Position numbers and translations under genes: made by a program. Below, in pieces: positions 49,719 through 59,586 of a stretch of 64,000 nucleotides of DNA. The notes beneath the pieces are model-generated. The model made no database searches. It saw only the letters and a program-made list of their open reading frames with translations, and was not told the origin of the DNA. The number at the start of each line of letters is the position of its first letter. Position 1 is the first letter of the stretch. The stretch is from Novosphingobium panipatense. GTDB lineage: Bacteria; Pseudomonadota; Alphaproteobacteria; Sphingomonadales; Sphingomonadaceae. The stretch covers positions 32,236 through 96,235 of the forward strand of contig NZ_MSQB01000021.1 of assembly GCF_002149965.1 (NCBI RefSeq). The letters are read 5' to 3'.

Positions 49719-52205
49719 ATGAGGCAATTTTCCGCGCGGACGCTGCTGGCCGCGGCATGGGCCGGAACGACGATGTTGACGGCAGTGGGTGCGACCGTGG
49801 TGCTCTGCACGCCCGCACGCGCCCAACAGGCAGAGGCGGCGCGCCGCTACGAGATTCCGGCCGGATCGCTGGCGCAGGCGCTGAACCGCTTCGCCGATCA
49901 GAGCGACGTGCAGATTTCCTATGAAGGCAAGCTCACCGAAGGCCGCACGACACCGGGGCTGCGCGGCACGTTCCTGCCCCGCGAGGCGCTCTCCCGCCTG
50001 CTGGCGGGTTCGGGACTGGTCGCCCGCGCGGCGGATACCGGGACGCTGACGATCGCACCGGCCACGGTCGGGCGGCTGGAACTGGACCCGATGCGCATCC
50101 AGACGGTAGGCTATACGAACGGTGACGAGGACGGGGAGACCAGCCTGGGTCGGCAGTCCGCCCGCGACAACGGGCCGATCGTGGTCAACGGCCAGCATGT
50201 CTCGCCCAATCTGGAAGCGGGTATCGGCCCCTGGGGCTCGCGCAGCATCGCCGACACGCCCTATTCGGTCACGGTCATGTCCAGCGAGCAGATCCAGAAC
50301 ACCATCGCCCGCGATCTCGACCAGCTCTACAAGATGAACCCGGTGGTGCAGGTCAATGCGCCGACAACGATCTTCGGCTATCCCAACGTGAAGATCCGCG
50401 GTTTCGACAGCAGCACCGGCATCGTCGACGGCGTGCGGCTTTCGTCTTCCACTTATGGTCTCTCGACCGAGGAGATCGAGAAGGTCGAGGTCATGAACGG
50501 CCTGTCCGGCTTCCTCTATGGCTCGGGCAATGTCGGCGGTGTCTCGAACTATGTCCTCAAGCGGCCGACTTACGAGTCGCTCGCCAATGTGGCGGTGGGC
50601 AATTACGGTGGCAGCCAGTATTTCGGCCATGTCGATCTCGGCGGCAGGATTACCAGCGACGATACCCTGGCCTTCCGCTTCAACGGCGCCTACGCCGACG
50701 GCGGGACTTCCAAGGACGACCAGCACCTGAAGAAGTGGCTGGTAAGCGGCGCGCTCGACTGGAACGTCACCAGCAAGCTGCTGGTGCAACTGGAAGCGGC
50801 GCATACCTACTGGCATCTCGACCGTGTAGATACGCGCTTCTACACTAACGGCCTCGGATACTGGCCGGACGCCTACGACAATTCGAAGACCTACACGCCG
50901 GGCTGGACCTACAACCAGACCACGTCCGATCGCGTCGGCGCCAACGTGAAGTACCAGATCAGCGAGGCGGTCTCGCTGCGCTCGGCCTATATGTACAAGG
51001 AAGATGAGCGCGAATACGTGATCATCTACCCGATCGACACGCCGAGTGGCTGGTCGACCTACAGCATTACCAAGACCTTCCCTTACGACACGATTTCGCA
51101 GGGCGCCTATACCTACCTCGATGTGGCGTTCGACACCGGTCCGATCGGTCACAAGCTGACGGTGGGCGGTTCCTGGGATACCTTCAAGGAAGTGCGCCAC
51201 GTCGTCGGCAACGTGCCGGGCACTTATGCCGACGGCACGCCTTATCCGCCCGGTGCCAATCTGACGCTGGACGAACTGCTGAACATGCCGACACCGGTGT
51301 TCGACGGCGATCCGGGGCCGAAGTACAAGTCGAACGATTCGACCAACTTCAACGCGATCATCGGCGACGACATCGCCTTCACCGACAGCCTGAGCGCACT
51401 GGTCGGCTTCAACTACAGCACAATCCGCACGCGCAGCTACACGACGGCAGGGGCCAGATCGTCCGGTTACAAGAAGTCCGCGATCACGCCTACGGTCTCG
51501 CTGATCTACAAGCCCGTGCCCGCACTGACCACTTATGCGAGCTACATGGAGGCGATGGAAGCCGGCACGATCGTGCCCAACGATCCCACGCTCTACACCA
51601 ACCCCGGCGAGGTGATGGATCCGATCATCTCGAAGCAATACGAAGTCGGCGCCAAGTATGCCTTCTCCGACAAGTTGCTGGTCACCTCGGCGCTGTTCCG
51701 CATCGAAAAGGCGAACAGCTACAACGAGATCGCCCCGAGCGGCCTGACCACCATCAACCAGGACGGCAGGCAGGTCCATCAGGGCCTCGAACTGACGCTG
51801 GACGGCCATATCTCCGATCATCTGCGGATCGTGGCAGGCGGCAGTTGGATGGACCTCGGCATCGAGAAGGCCACCAATGCCGCGCTCAAGGGCAAGAAGC
51901 CGATCGGATCGTCCGCGCTGATGGCCAAGGCTTCGCTGGAATATGCGATCCCCGCCGTGGACGGCCTCGTGCTTTCGGGCGGCGCCTATTATTCCGGCGC
52001 GAAGTACCAGGACGCCGCCAATGCCAATCGGATCGACGGCTATACCCTGTTCGACGCCGGTATCCGCTACCGCACCGAAGCGCTGGGACGGCCGACCACC
52101 TTCAACCTCTACGTCAGCAACCTGACCAACAAGGACTACTGGTCCTCGTACTGGCAACTGGGCCTGCCGCGCACGATCGCGTTCTCGGCGCGGACGGAAT
52201 TCTGA
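49719..52205 (+). CDS. TonB-dependent siderophore receptor with STN signalling domain (FecA/FpvA type)
   Basis: An 828-residue outer-membrane receptor. Signal peptide to about residue 36 (ARAQQA); STN domain about 42-95 (YEIPAGSLAQALNRFADQSD) that signals to FecR; then plug (SIADTPYSVTVMSSEQI, GYPNVKIRGFDSS, EKVEVMNGLSGFLYGSGNVG) and barrel ending AFSARTEF. The plug pattern is that of hydroxamate-type receptors (FhuE, FoxA). It heads the PepSY/DUF3325/DUF3649 run. It should both import a ferric siderophore and trigger its own sigma factor. Confidence 0.93.
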   Translation: MRQFSARTLLAAAWAGTTMLTAVGATVVLCTPARAQQAEAARRYEIPAGSLAQALNRFADQSDVQISYEGKLTEGRTTPGLRGTFLPREALSRLLAGSGLVARAADTGTLTIAPATVGRLELDPMRIQTVGYTNGDEDGETSLGRQSARDNGPIVVNGQHVSPNLEAGIGPWGSRSIADTPYSVTVMSSEQIQNTIARDLDQLYKMNPVVQVNAPTTIFGYPNVKIRGFDSSTGIVDGVRLSSSTYGLSTEEIEKVEVMNGLSGFLYGSGNVGGVSNYVLKRPTYESLANVAVGNYGGSQYFGHVDLGGRITSDDTLAFRFNGAYADGGTSKDDQHLKKWLVSGALDWNVTSKLLVQLEAAHTYWHLDRVDTRFYTNGLGYWPDAYDNSKTYTPGWTYNQTTSDRVGANVKYQISEAVSLRSAYMYKEDEREYVIIYPIDTPSGWSTYSITKTFPYDTISQGAYTYLDVAFDTGPIGHKLTVGGSWDTFKEVRHVVGNVPGTYADGTPYPPGANLTLDELLNMPTPVFDGDPGPKYKSNDSTNFNAIIGDDIAFTDSLSALVGFNYSTIRTRSYTTAGARSSGYKKSAITPTVSLIYKPVPALTTYASYMEAMEAGTIVPNDPTLYTNPGEVMDPIISKQYEVGAKYAFSDKLLVTSALFRIEKANSYNEIAPSGLTTINQDGRQVHQGLELTLDGHISDHLRIVAGGSWMDLGIEKATNAALKGKKPIGSSALMAKASLEYAIPAVDGLVLSGGAYYSGAKYQDAANANRIDGYTLFDAGIRYRTEALGRPTTFNLYVSNLTNKDYWSSYWQLGLPRTIAFSARTEF

Positions 52206-52232
52206 GGGGGCCGAAGGGGCGAGGATGCGATC

Positions 52233-53798
52233 ATGAAGCAGGGTTTCCGCCAGTCGATGGCATGGCTGCACACCTGGGTCGGGCTGATACCGGGCTGGAT
52301 CCTCTACATCGTCTTCCTGTTCGGGACGGTGGCGTTCTTCCAGTACGAGATCGATGCCTGGATGCGGCCCGAACTGCCCTCCGACACGGCGGTGACCCCG
52401 CGCGCGCTCGAGGCCGCCGACGCGCTTCTTCGCCGACGCGGCGCGGGCGCGGAAAGCTGGAACGTATCCTTGCCCAATGCACGCGGCGGTACCGGTCTTT
52501 CCGTGTCCTGGCGCGTAGCGGGACAGGACCGGCACGACCGCAAGGACATCACGCTCGATCCGCAGACCGGGCGCGAACTGGGCGTGCGCGAGACGCGCGG
52601 CGGGTTCTTCCTCTACCGCATGCATTTCGACTTACATTACATCTCGGTGCGCTGGGCGCGCTACCTGGTCTGCGTGGCGGCACTGGCGATGCTGGTGGCG
52701 ATCCTTTCGGGCGTGGTGACGCACAAGAAGATCTTCACCGACTTCTTCCAGATGCGCTTCGGCAAGGGACAACGCTCCTGGCTCGACGCGCATAACGCCA
52801 CCGGTGTGCTGGCGCTGCCGTTCCATGTGATGATCACCTATACGGGCCTCGTCACCTTGCTGTTCACGCTGATGCCCTGGGCGATCACCGCGAACTTCGC
52901 GGACCGCGAGGCCTTCTACGCCGCCTCCAGTCCCCGCCCGGACGAGCGCGAGGCCAGCGGCATTCCCGCAAAGACGATGCCGCTGGCCCGGATGGTCGCC
53001 AGTGCCGAACGCCAATGGCAAGGCGTCCGGCCTGCCTACATCACCGTCGAGAACCCCGGCGACCTGAACGCCACCGCCCGCCTCTATCCCGAGCGGACCG
53101 ACTGGGGCAGCGGCCGCCGCAGCGCGATTTACATCGACGCCGCGCAGGCCCGCATCATCCCGCTTCCCGAGCCTGTGGAAGGCGGCGCGGGCAAGACCCG
53201 CGAAGTCATGGTCGACTTGCACACCGGCTGGTTCGCCGGGATCGGCCTGCGCTGGCTCTACTTCCTTTCAGGCATAGGCGGCACCGCGATGTGCGCCACC
53301 GGTCTGGCCCTGTGGTGCGTCAAGCGCCGCACCAAACTGCCCGACCCCGCCCACCCGCACTTCGGCTTCCGTCTGGTCGAGCGGCTGAACATCGGCTTCA
53401 TCGCCGGAGCGCCGGTCGGCATCGCCGTCTATTTCCTCGTCAACCGCCTGTTCCCGACCTCGCTGGCCGAACGCGGGGAGTGGGAAGTCGACAGCCTGTT
53501 CATCGCCTGGGGCGCGATCTTCGCCTGGACTCTGGCCCGGCCCGCCAAGCGCGCCTGGGTGGAAGCGCTCGGCACCGGCGCCGTGCTGTTCGCGCTGGTG
53601 CCCATCGTCAACGCCGCGACGACCTCGCGCGGTCTCGGCCCGAGCCTCTATCGCGGCGATTGGGTCTTCATCGGTTTCGACCTGACGATGATCGCGGTTG
53701 CTGCGGCCCTCGCCTACACCGCGCGAAAAGTGCTTCGCCACCAGCCCAAGGCCGCACCGGCCCGGCGCAAACGCAATACTGCGGAGGCCGCAGCATGA
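52233..53798 (+). CDS. PepSY-domain membrane reductase (siderophore-iron reduction type)
   Basis: A 521-residue inner-membrane protein with about five helices and PepSY-type periplasmic parts. Conserved segments include LHTWVGLIPGWILYIVFLFG at residues 12-31, HFDLHYISVRWARYLV, HNATGVLALPFHVMITYTG and VDLHTGWFAGIGLRWLYFL, giving membrane His residues that could bind haem. Related proteins such as FoxB reduce siderophore-bound iron in the periplasm. It starts 27 bases after the receptor and overlaps the DUF3325 gene by four bases (ATGA). Confidence 0.88.
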   Translation: MKQGFRQSMAWLHTWVGLIPGWILYIVFLFGTVAFFQYEIDAWMRPELPSDTAVTPRALEAADALLRRRGAGAESWNVSLPNARGGTGLSVSWRVAGQDRHDRKDITLDPQTGRELGVRETRGGFFLYRMHFDLHYISVRWARYLVCVAALAMLVAILSGVVTHKKIFTDFFQMRFGKGQRSWLDAHNATGVLALPFHVMITYTGLVTLLFTLMPWAITANFADREAFYAASSPRPDEREASGIPAKTMPLARMVASAERQWQGVRPAYITVENPGDLNATARLYPERTDWGSGRRSAIYIDAAQARIIPLPEPVEGGAGKTREVMVDLHTGWFAGIGLRWLYFLSGIGGTAMCATGLALWCVKRRTKLPDPAHPHFGFRLVERLNIGFIAGAPVGIAVYFLVNRLFPTSLAERGEWEVDSLFIAWGAIFAWTLARPAKRAWVEALGTGAVLFALVPIVNAATTSRGLGPSLYRGDWVFIGFDLTMIAVAAALAYTARKVLRHQPKAAPARRKRNTAEAAA

Positions 53799-54082
53799 TC
53801 CATCTCGCCATTGCCGTGCCCGCGCTGCTGGGCTTTGCCTCGCTGCTGCTGGCCATGGTCCGCCACCAGCAGGACTGGCTGCGCCGCAAGCTCTCTCCGC
53901 CCAGGTCCAAGGCGCTGCGCCGGAGCGGTTTCGCCGCGCTCGCGCTGGCGTTCGCCGTCGCCGGGCTCGGTCTCGGCTGGGCTTACGGCACGGTGGTCTG
54001 GTGCGGATGGCTGAGCGCGGCCGCCGCACTCGTCCTGACCGCGCAGACCAATCGCGAGCGCATCCTGCGCCTGCTCTCCTGA
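53795..54082 (+). CDS. DUF3325 small membrane protein
   Basis: A 95-residue protein with three hydrophobic helices (about 2-20, 45-65, 67-84). The pattern LLLAMVRHQQDWLRRKL followed by the small helices fits DUF3325, a family nearly always encoded with PepSY reductases and siderophore receptors. Starts at an ATG overlapping the PepSY stop, with GCGGAGG upstream. Function unknown; probably a subunit of the reductase. Confidence 0.82.
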   Translation: MIHLAIAVPALLGFASLLLAMVRHQQDWLRRKLSPPRSKALRRSGFAALALAFAVAGLGLGWAYGTVVWCGWLSAAAALVLTAQTNRERILRLLS

Positions 54083-54114
54083 CCCTCATGTCCCCGCAAT
54101 CGAAAGAGCCTGCC

Positions 54115-54450
54115 ATGAACACTCCCGCGACGCCCAGGTCGTCCCCTTCATCCGGTGTCGCGGCCGGTGCGCGCCGTCATCGCCTGGCCGTGACGGCGCG
54201 CACCTTGGCAGGCACGCTCGGCGCCTATGGACTGACCGCGCAGATCACCGTCGTCCTGTCCCTCGTCCTCGCGCTGGCAGGCATGGACCGCGCCGAAGCG
54301 GTAGTGGCGGCCACGCTCGCCAGCTTCGCGGTATTCGCCGCCATTTCCATGGCCATCTTCCATGCCCGCAGTGCAGGCCGCGCCTGGCTCTGGCTAGCAG
54401 GCGCCGCCGCCCCGCTTTCGCTTCTCCAATGGGTGCTGAGTCCGCTTTGA
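54115..54450 (+). CDS. DUF3649 small membrane protein
   Basis: A 111-residue protein with three helices; the core LAGTLGAYGLTAQITVVLSL, then FAAISMAIFHARSAGRAWLW resembles DUF3649, another constant neighbour of PepSY iron-reductase loci. The ATG at 54115 (AAAGAGCC upstream) is chosen over one at 54088. Its TGA overlaps the ATG of the next receptor (TGATG), so all four genes from 52233 form a tight operon. Confidence 0.78.
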   Translation: MNTPATPRSSPSSGVAAGARRHRLAVTARTLAGTLGAYGLTAQITVVLSLVLALAGMDRAEAVVAATLASFAVFAAISMAIFHARSAGRAWLWLAGAAAPLSLLQWVLSPL

Positions 54451-56519
54451 TGAATGCCTTTTCCGTGATGCTTGCGGGCGTGGCCGCCACGACCACGCCC
54501 CTCGATGAAACGCGCCCCTCGGAACTGTTCGGCCAGGAAGCCCCGCCCGCCATCGTTCCGGTCGGCCCCGACCCGGTCTATCCGGCCGAATTCTACAAGC
54601 CGTTCCAGCCGCAGACCGCGCTCGACATGCTCGAACGCACGCCCGGCTTCCTGCTCAGCGAGGGCACTTCGGTGCGCGGTTTCGGCGGGGCTGCGGGCAA
54701 TGTCCTGATCGACGGCCAGCGCCCGACGGTGAAAGGCGGCGGCATCACCGAAGTCCTGCGCAGGATCGCCGCCTCGCGCGTGGAACGCGTGGTCCTGCTG
54801 CGCGGCACCGACGCCGCCGAGGCGCAAGGGCAGACGCTGGTGGCCAACCTGATCCTGCGTGCCGATGCCGGGGGATCGGGCAATGCCTCGCTCACCCTGA
54901 GCCATACGGCGGACGGCCGTATCTCGCCCTCCGCGCGCATCAGCCATGCCCGGCGCATCGCCGGATGGCAGACCAATATCGAGCTTTCCGGCGAGATGGT
55001 ACGCTTCCCCACCGACGGGACCTATCTCGACCGCGACGCAGCGGGCAGCCTCTACCGCACCCGGCAGGAGCATATTGCGGGCAAGGCACCCGAATATGGG
55101 TTGGCGCTGAGCACCTCCGGCGCGCTGGCAGGCGGCACGCTGACGGTGAACCTGCGGCTCAACAAGGACGGCTATTCCTCCAGGCGCGGCATCGATATCT
55201 TCGAAGGCCCCGCAGATGAAACACCCGATGACACCCCCGATTCTCGGCGCGACATCGCCTACGACGAAAAGGGCCGCAGCGGCGAACTCGGTCTCGACTG
55301 GACCCGCCGCCTCGGGTCGGGCTGGTCGGCCAAGCTCGTCGGTCTCGGCCGGATCGAGCGCTACACCACCGACGAGGACTATATCGAGGCCGACTATCGC
55401 GGTCTTTCCTCGCGCCTCCAGAAGCCCAGCGAGTTCGTCGCCCGCACGACCGTCACCCGCGAGGGCAACCATCCAGTCCGCCCCGAATTCGGCGGCGAGA
55501 TCGCCTACAACCGCCTGTCGAGCCGGCTGGACTATGCCGAAGACACCGGCGGCGGGCTGATCGCCATCCCGCTCGCCAACGACCGCACCCGCGTCTCGGA
55601 AATGCGCGGCGAGGCTTTCGCCAACCTCACCGTCAGGCTCACCGGCCATCTCAATCTCGAATCCGGCATGGCCGTGGAGTTCTCCCGCATCCGGGTGACG
55701 GGAGAGGCGGCGCAGGAGCAGAGCCTGTCCTATCTCAAGCCCTCGGCAGCGCTGGTCTGGTCGCCTTCGGGTAGCACCCAGCTTCGTCTCGGCGCGCGCC
55801 GGACCGTCGACCAGTTGGACTTCGGCGATTTCGCGGCTTCCGTGAACCAGGCCGACGGGCGGCCGCTCGGCGGCAATTCGGGCCTGCGCCCGGCCCGCGT
55901 GACCCGCGTCCTCGCCCGCCTCGACCACCGCTGGGGCGAGGGCGGCGCGATCGCGCTGGAAGCCTATCACCAATGGCACACCGGCCTGCTCGGCTATCTC
56001 GTCCTGCCCAGCGGCGACGAAGCGCTCGGCACGATCGGCAATGCCCGGCAATGGGGCATTACCGCGCAAGGCACGCTGCCGCTCGACCGGGTGCTGAAGG
56101 GCGCCCGGCTCACCGTGGACGGGACCTGGCGCGGTTCCCGCCTGCGCGATCCGGTGACAGGCCGGAACCGGGTGATGGACGACATACCCTCCCGGAGCCT
56201 TACGGCCGAATTCCGCCACGACATTCCCCGCTTTAAGTCGTCATGGGGCGTGACCTGGACGGCGGCGGAGGAAGCCGAAGTCTTCTACACCGGCGAAGTC
56301 CTGCGCTGGCGCGATCGCGCACTGTGGGGTGCCTATATCGAGACGACCGCGTTCGCCGGTTTCAAGACCACCCTGCGGGCCACGGCCTTCAACGGCGCAG
56401 ACGACTCCCGCCTGCGCGCGTTCTACGCACCGAGCCGGGCGGGTACGCCAAGCGGCAGCGAACGGCGCGATCAGCAATCGGGGGCGGTTGTCTCGCTGGC
56501 ATTGGCGCGTTCCTTCTGA
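54450..56519 (+). CDS. TonB-dependent receptor, second of the iron locus
   Basis: A 689-residue outer-membrane receptor with a short signal sequence and a plug with LDMLERTPGFLLSEGTSVRG, FGGAAGNVLIDGQRPTVKGG and ITEVLRRIAASRVERVVLLR. The barrel ends SLALARSF. It lacks an STN domain and shows no obvious TonB box. It belongs to a compact receptor group common in sphingomonads. Starts at a TGATG overlap with the DUF3649 gene; an ATG at 54429 is possible. Two receptors in one operon suggest the second handles a related or partly processed chelate. Confidence 0.85.
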   Translation: MNAFSVMLAGVAATTTPLDETRPSELFGQEAPPAIVPVGPDPVYPAEFYKPFQPQTALDMLERTPGFLLSEGTSVRGFGGAAGNVLIDGQRPTVKGGGITEVLRRIAASRVERVVLLRGTDAAEAQGQTLVANLILRADAGGSGNASLTLSHTADGRISPSARISHARRIAGWQTNIELSGEMVRFPTDGTYLDRDAAGSLYRTRQEHIAGKAPEYGLALSTSGALAGGTLTVNLRLNKDGYSSRRGIDIFEGPADETPDDTPDSRRDIAYDEKGRSGELGLDWTRRLGSGWSAKLVGLGRIERYTTDEDYIEADYRGLSSRLQKPSEFVARTTVTREGNHPVRPEFGGEIAYNRLSSRLDYAEDTGGGLIAIPLANDRTRVSEMRGEAFANLTVRLTGHLNLESGMAVEFSRIRVTGEAAQEQSLSYLKPSAALVWSPSGSTQLRLGARRTVDQLDFGDFAASVNQADGRPLGGNSGLRPARVTRVLARLDHRWGEGGAIALEAYHQWHTGLLGYLVLPSGDEALGTIGNARQWGITAQGTLPLDRVLKGARLTVDGTWRGSRLRDPVTGRNRVMDDIPSRSLTAEFRHDIPRFKSSWGVTWTAAEEAEVFYTGEVLRWRDRALWGAYIETTAFAGFKTTLRATAFNGADDSRLRAFYAPSRAGTPSGSERRDQQSGAVVSLALARSF

Positions 56520-56571
56520 AACGCGCGCTTCGTGTCGCGCGCCATAAGGCCCCTGAAGCCGCAGCAAAATT

Positions 56572-58113
56572 CTATCCGCTGTTTCTCAGAGGCTTGGGGT
56601 CTGGTTGTCGGTTCAAGATCGCATCCAGGCTTTTCACGATTGCTGGCTTCTCAGCGGCGATGTTGCGCGTTTCTTCGGGGTCGCCAAGCAGATCGTAGAG
56701 TTCGTAGACTCGCTCGCCGGTCTGGTCGTGGGTCCAGCGGACGAGGCGGTATTGCTCCGTGCGGATCGCCTGCCCCCAGCGGTGGGGGCGATTGTAGAAG
56801 TGATAGGCATAGCCGCGCAGGCGCCTGCCCGAATTTTCCAGCACCGGCTTGAGGCTGATGCCGTCGATCGGCTGAGGCCCCCTGGGCGGTGCCAGTCCCA
56901 CGAGCGCGGCCAGCGTGGGATAGATATCCACCGTCTCGGCAGGTTGACGGGTCGCGGCGCCATGGGCGATCCCCGGACCCGCGAAGATCAGCGGCTGATG
57001 CGTCGCCTGCTCGAAATTGGTGTGCTTGGTCCAAATTGCGTGGTCACCCAAATGATAGCCGTGATCGCCCCAGAGCACGACGATCATGTTCTTCGCCTGC
57101 CCGCTACGCTCCAGCTCGTCCAGAACCTTGCCGATTTGCGCATCCACGTAGCTTACGCCGGCATAATAACCGTGGATCAGCTTGCGCTTGAGGGCATCTG
57201 GGTACTGCGCCTCCGGGGTCTTTTCGGGGACCGGGGTATAGGCGTTGATCTCTCCGCCCACTTTGCCGGCGAAAGCCGGGGCACCGTCTGGCAGGCGCTC
57301 GAACGCGGGCATCGGGAGCTTTACCGGATCGTAGAGGTTCCAGTACTTCTTCGGCACCGAGAACGGCAGGTGCGGCCGCGCGAAGCCCACCGCGAGGAAA
57401 AACGGCGCAGGTCCGTCCCTCAGCGCCTTGAGCCGACCGATCGCGTATTCCGCCGTGCGCCCATCGGCATAAGCATCGTCGGGAACCTCGGGATCTTCCC
57501 AAGCCGCGCCCTTGGGCAGCGTTTTCGAGAACTCCCAGACGTCCTCGTCCGGCAGTTCGAATTCGTTGAACAGCGCCTCCTCGCGCGTGTGGCCGACGGA
57601 CTTCGCCTCGGGCGAGACGTATTCGATTACATGGTCTTTATGCGGCGGTGCGGACCAGCTTTGCGGATCGCCCACGGTGCCGTGGCCGATGTGGAAGACC
57701 TTGCCCATGCTCTCGGCGCGGTAGCCGGCGGCCATAAAGTACTGGGGCAGCGTCACCGCGCGGGGCATGTAGTCGCGCAGGTTCATCCCGAAATCGTAGA
57801 TGCCCGAAGACGTCGAGCGCGCGCCGGTCATCAGATTGATGCGGCTCGGCGCGCAGACCGCCTGGTTGGCATAGGCCAGGTCGAAGCGCGTTCCGCGCGC
57901 GATCAACCGGTCGATGTTGGGCGTGATCGCGGTGGCATCGCCATAACCATGGATCGCGGGTTTAAGATCGTCGATCATGATCAGCAGGACGTTTGGCCGG
58001 GCTGCCGTCGTCTCGCCACCCGGACGCGTCTGGCCTGCGGAAAGCTGCGGCGCTCCGGCGAGCATGGTCAGTGCCAGCAGCGATGCGGCGATACGCCCCT
58101 TCATTGCGCTCAT
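56572..58113 (-). CDS. Secreted sulfatase, iduronate-2-sulfatase-like
   Basis: A 513-residue type I sulfatase with a Sec signal peptide (residues 1-27). The catalytic Cys, converted to formylglycine by a maturase, is in AVCAPSRINLMTGARS (C-x-P-S-R). The Asp pair that binds calcium is in LLIMIDDLKPAIHGYG; GDHGYHLGDHAIWTKHTNFE carries late metal ligands. Resembles family S1_7-like enzymes acting on sulfated sugars. It overlaps the upstream sulfatase by four bases, so the pair are translated together. Confidence 0.9.
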   Translation of the reverse strand: MSAMKGRIAASLLALTMLAGAPQLSAGQTRPGGETTAARPNVLLIMIDDLKPAIHGYGDATAITPNIDRLIARGTRFDLAYANQAVCAPSRINLMTGARSTSSGIYDFGMNLRDYMPRAVTLPQYFMAAGYRAESMGKVFHIGHGTVGDPQSWSAPPHKDHVIEYVSPEAKSVGHTREEALFNEFELPDEDVWEFSKTLPKGAAWEDPEVPDDAYADGRTAEYAIGRLKALRDGPAPFFLAVGFARPHLPFSVPKKYWNLYDPVKLPMPAFERLPDGAPAFAGKVGGEINAYTPVPEKTPEAQYPDALKRKLIHGYYAGVSYVDAQIGKVLDELERSGQAKNMIVVLWGDHGYHLGDHAIWTKHTNFEQATHQPLIFAGPGIAHGAATRQPAETVDIYPTLAALVGLAPPRGPQPIDGISLKPVLENSGRRLRGYAYHFYNRPHRWGQAIRTEQYRLVRWTHDQTGERVYELYDLLGDPEETRNIAAEKPAIVKSLDAILNRQPDPKPLRNSG

Positions 58114-59555
58114 TGACCGGTCGCCGCCTTGGGATCGGCATTGAGATGCGGCTTGCCCTTCACTGGACGGTCATCGCCTTGCTCCCGGCGCCATGTCTCG
58201 AGCCGCGCGCGCAGCTTGCGAAGCGTTGCGGCTTGCCGGGGATCGGCAGCCAGGTTGTGCGTCTCGTTCGGATCTGCCGACAGGTCGTAGAGCTCCTCGG
58301 CAGGTCGCCGGTAATAGGCATCGACGATCTGCTTCGCGGCCGGGTCCTTCTCCGCGGCGCGCCGCCACGACGAGAAATAGGCATCGCCGCCAAGGGTGGC
58401 GTTCTGGTCGATGTGCGTGGTGTAGAAGTACTCCGGGTGGAGGTTCTCGATGTATTTCCATCGGGCCGTGCGGATCGCGCGGCCGGGAAAGACGTTGAAG
58501 TCCCCGTCGTTGTTGTGCGTGGTGAAGATTTCCGATCGACCGGCGAAATGCGTGCCCGGACGCAGGGCGGCGGCGAAGGAACGTCCATCGATATCGGTCG
58601 GCGCGGTTCCGCCCGCCACTTCAGTCAGGGTCGGCAGAATGTCCACCCAGCTGACCATCGCGTCGGTGCGCGTCCCCGGCGCAGTCTGGCCGCGCCAGCG
58701 CACGATCAGCGGCGTACGCGTGCCGGTGTCGTAGAGGTTCCACTTGCCAAAGGGCCACTGCGCCCCGTGATCGGACGAGAACAGGATGAGGCTGTCCGGC
58801 CCGAGCACGGTGTCGGTCGCCGCCATCACGTCGCCCAGTTCCTCGTCCATCCGCGCGATCGCCGCGTAGTAGCGCGCCCGCGCGAGCCGCGTTTCGGGCG
58901 TGTCGATCGTCTTGGCGGGCAGTGACAGGCCGTCGGGCTGGAAGCCGTCGGTCGAATCCGGCCAGGGAACGTGCGGCCAGTTGCTGCCCACGAAAAGGGC
59001 TAGCGGCTTCCGCGCCTTGTCCTTCCCCTTTCCCTTGCGGGCCTTCAGCCACTTGATGGCATCGGGGATCGCGGCGTCGTCGTGGAACGTGTCGTGTGCG
59101 TAAGAATCGAATCCGTAGAACCCGGTATGCTCGTAATGGGCCACCTTGCCGAAGGCGACGACCTCGTAACCCTGTGACTGGAGGTACGACGGCAGCTTGC
59201 GAATTGCTGGATCGGGCCGTTCGTGGTTGGCCTCCGCCCGGTTGCGCGCCGGCATCATGCCGGTCAGCAACGCCGCGCGGCTGGGCGCACAGGCGGGCGA
59301 GGCCACGAAGGCACGGTCGAAGGCGATCCCCTCTGCCGCCAGCCGGGCAAGATTGGGCGTGCGTGCATCGCGGTCGCCATCGGGCGTCACGTCGAGATAA
59401 CCCAGATCGTCGGCCAGGAACACGACGATATCGGGCTTCTGTCCCGGAGCAGCGCGATCCTGCGCCCAAGCCGGCATCGCTACCAGTGCCAGCGCCGCCG
59501 CCACGAGCGCACGGCGGCTGACTCTGCCGAAGGCTGGTTGCTCACCTTTGGTCAT
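58110..59555 (-). CDS. Secreted sulfatase, second subtype
   Basis: A 481-residue type I sulfatase with formylglycine motif SPACAPSRAALLTGMMPAR and calcium ligands in VVFLADDLGYLDVTPDGD. A possible twin-arginine motif (RVSRRALVAAALALV) starts its signal peptide, so export may be by Tat. It is only distantly related to its partner, suggesting action at different sulfate positions. The ATG at 59555 follows GAGGAATCTC; a TTG at 59573 is less likely. It lies 31 bases after the receptor and overlaps the downstream sulfatase start by four bases. Confidence 0.9.
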   Translation of the reverse strand: MTKGEQPAFGRVSRRALVAAALALVAMPAWAQDRAAPGQKPDIVVFLADDLGYLDVTPDGDRDARTPNLARLAAEGIAFDRAFVASPACAPSRAALLTGMMPARNRAEANHERPDPAIRKLPSYLQSQGYEVVAFGKVAHYEHTGFYGFDSYAHDTFHDDAAIPDAIKWLKARKGKGKDKARKPLALFVGSNWPHVPWPDSTDGFQPDGLSLPAKTIDTPETRLARARYYAAIARMDEELGDVMAATDTVLGPDSLILFSSDHGAQWPFGKWNLYDTGTRTPLIVRWRGQTAPGTRTDAMVSWVDILPTLTEVAGGTAPTDIDGRSFAAALRPGTHFAGRSEIFTTHNNDGDFNVFPGRAIRTARWKYIENLHPEYFYTTHIDQNATLGGDAYFSSWRRAAEKDPAAKQIVDAYYRRPAEELYDLSADPNETHNLAADPRQAATLRKLRARLETWRREQGDDRPVKGKPHLNADPKAATGQ

Positions 59556-59586
59556 TTTGAGATTCCTCGACAAATTGTGGTTGTCA

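Noticed and set aside
49713..52625. 970-codon antisense frame over the fecA-like receptor
   Set aside because: Mirrors the receptor gene and has no domain; the sense protein has STN, plug and barrel.
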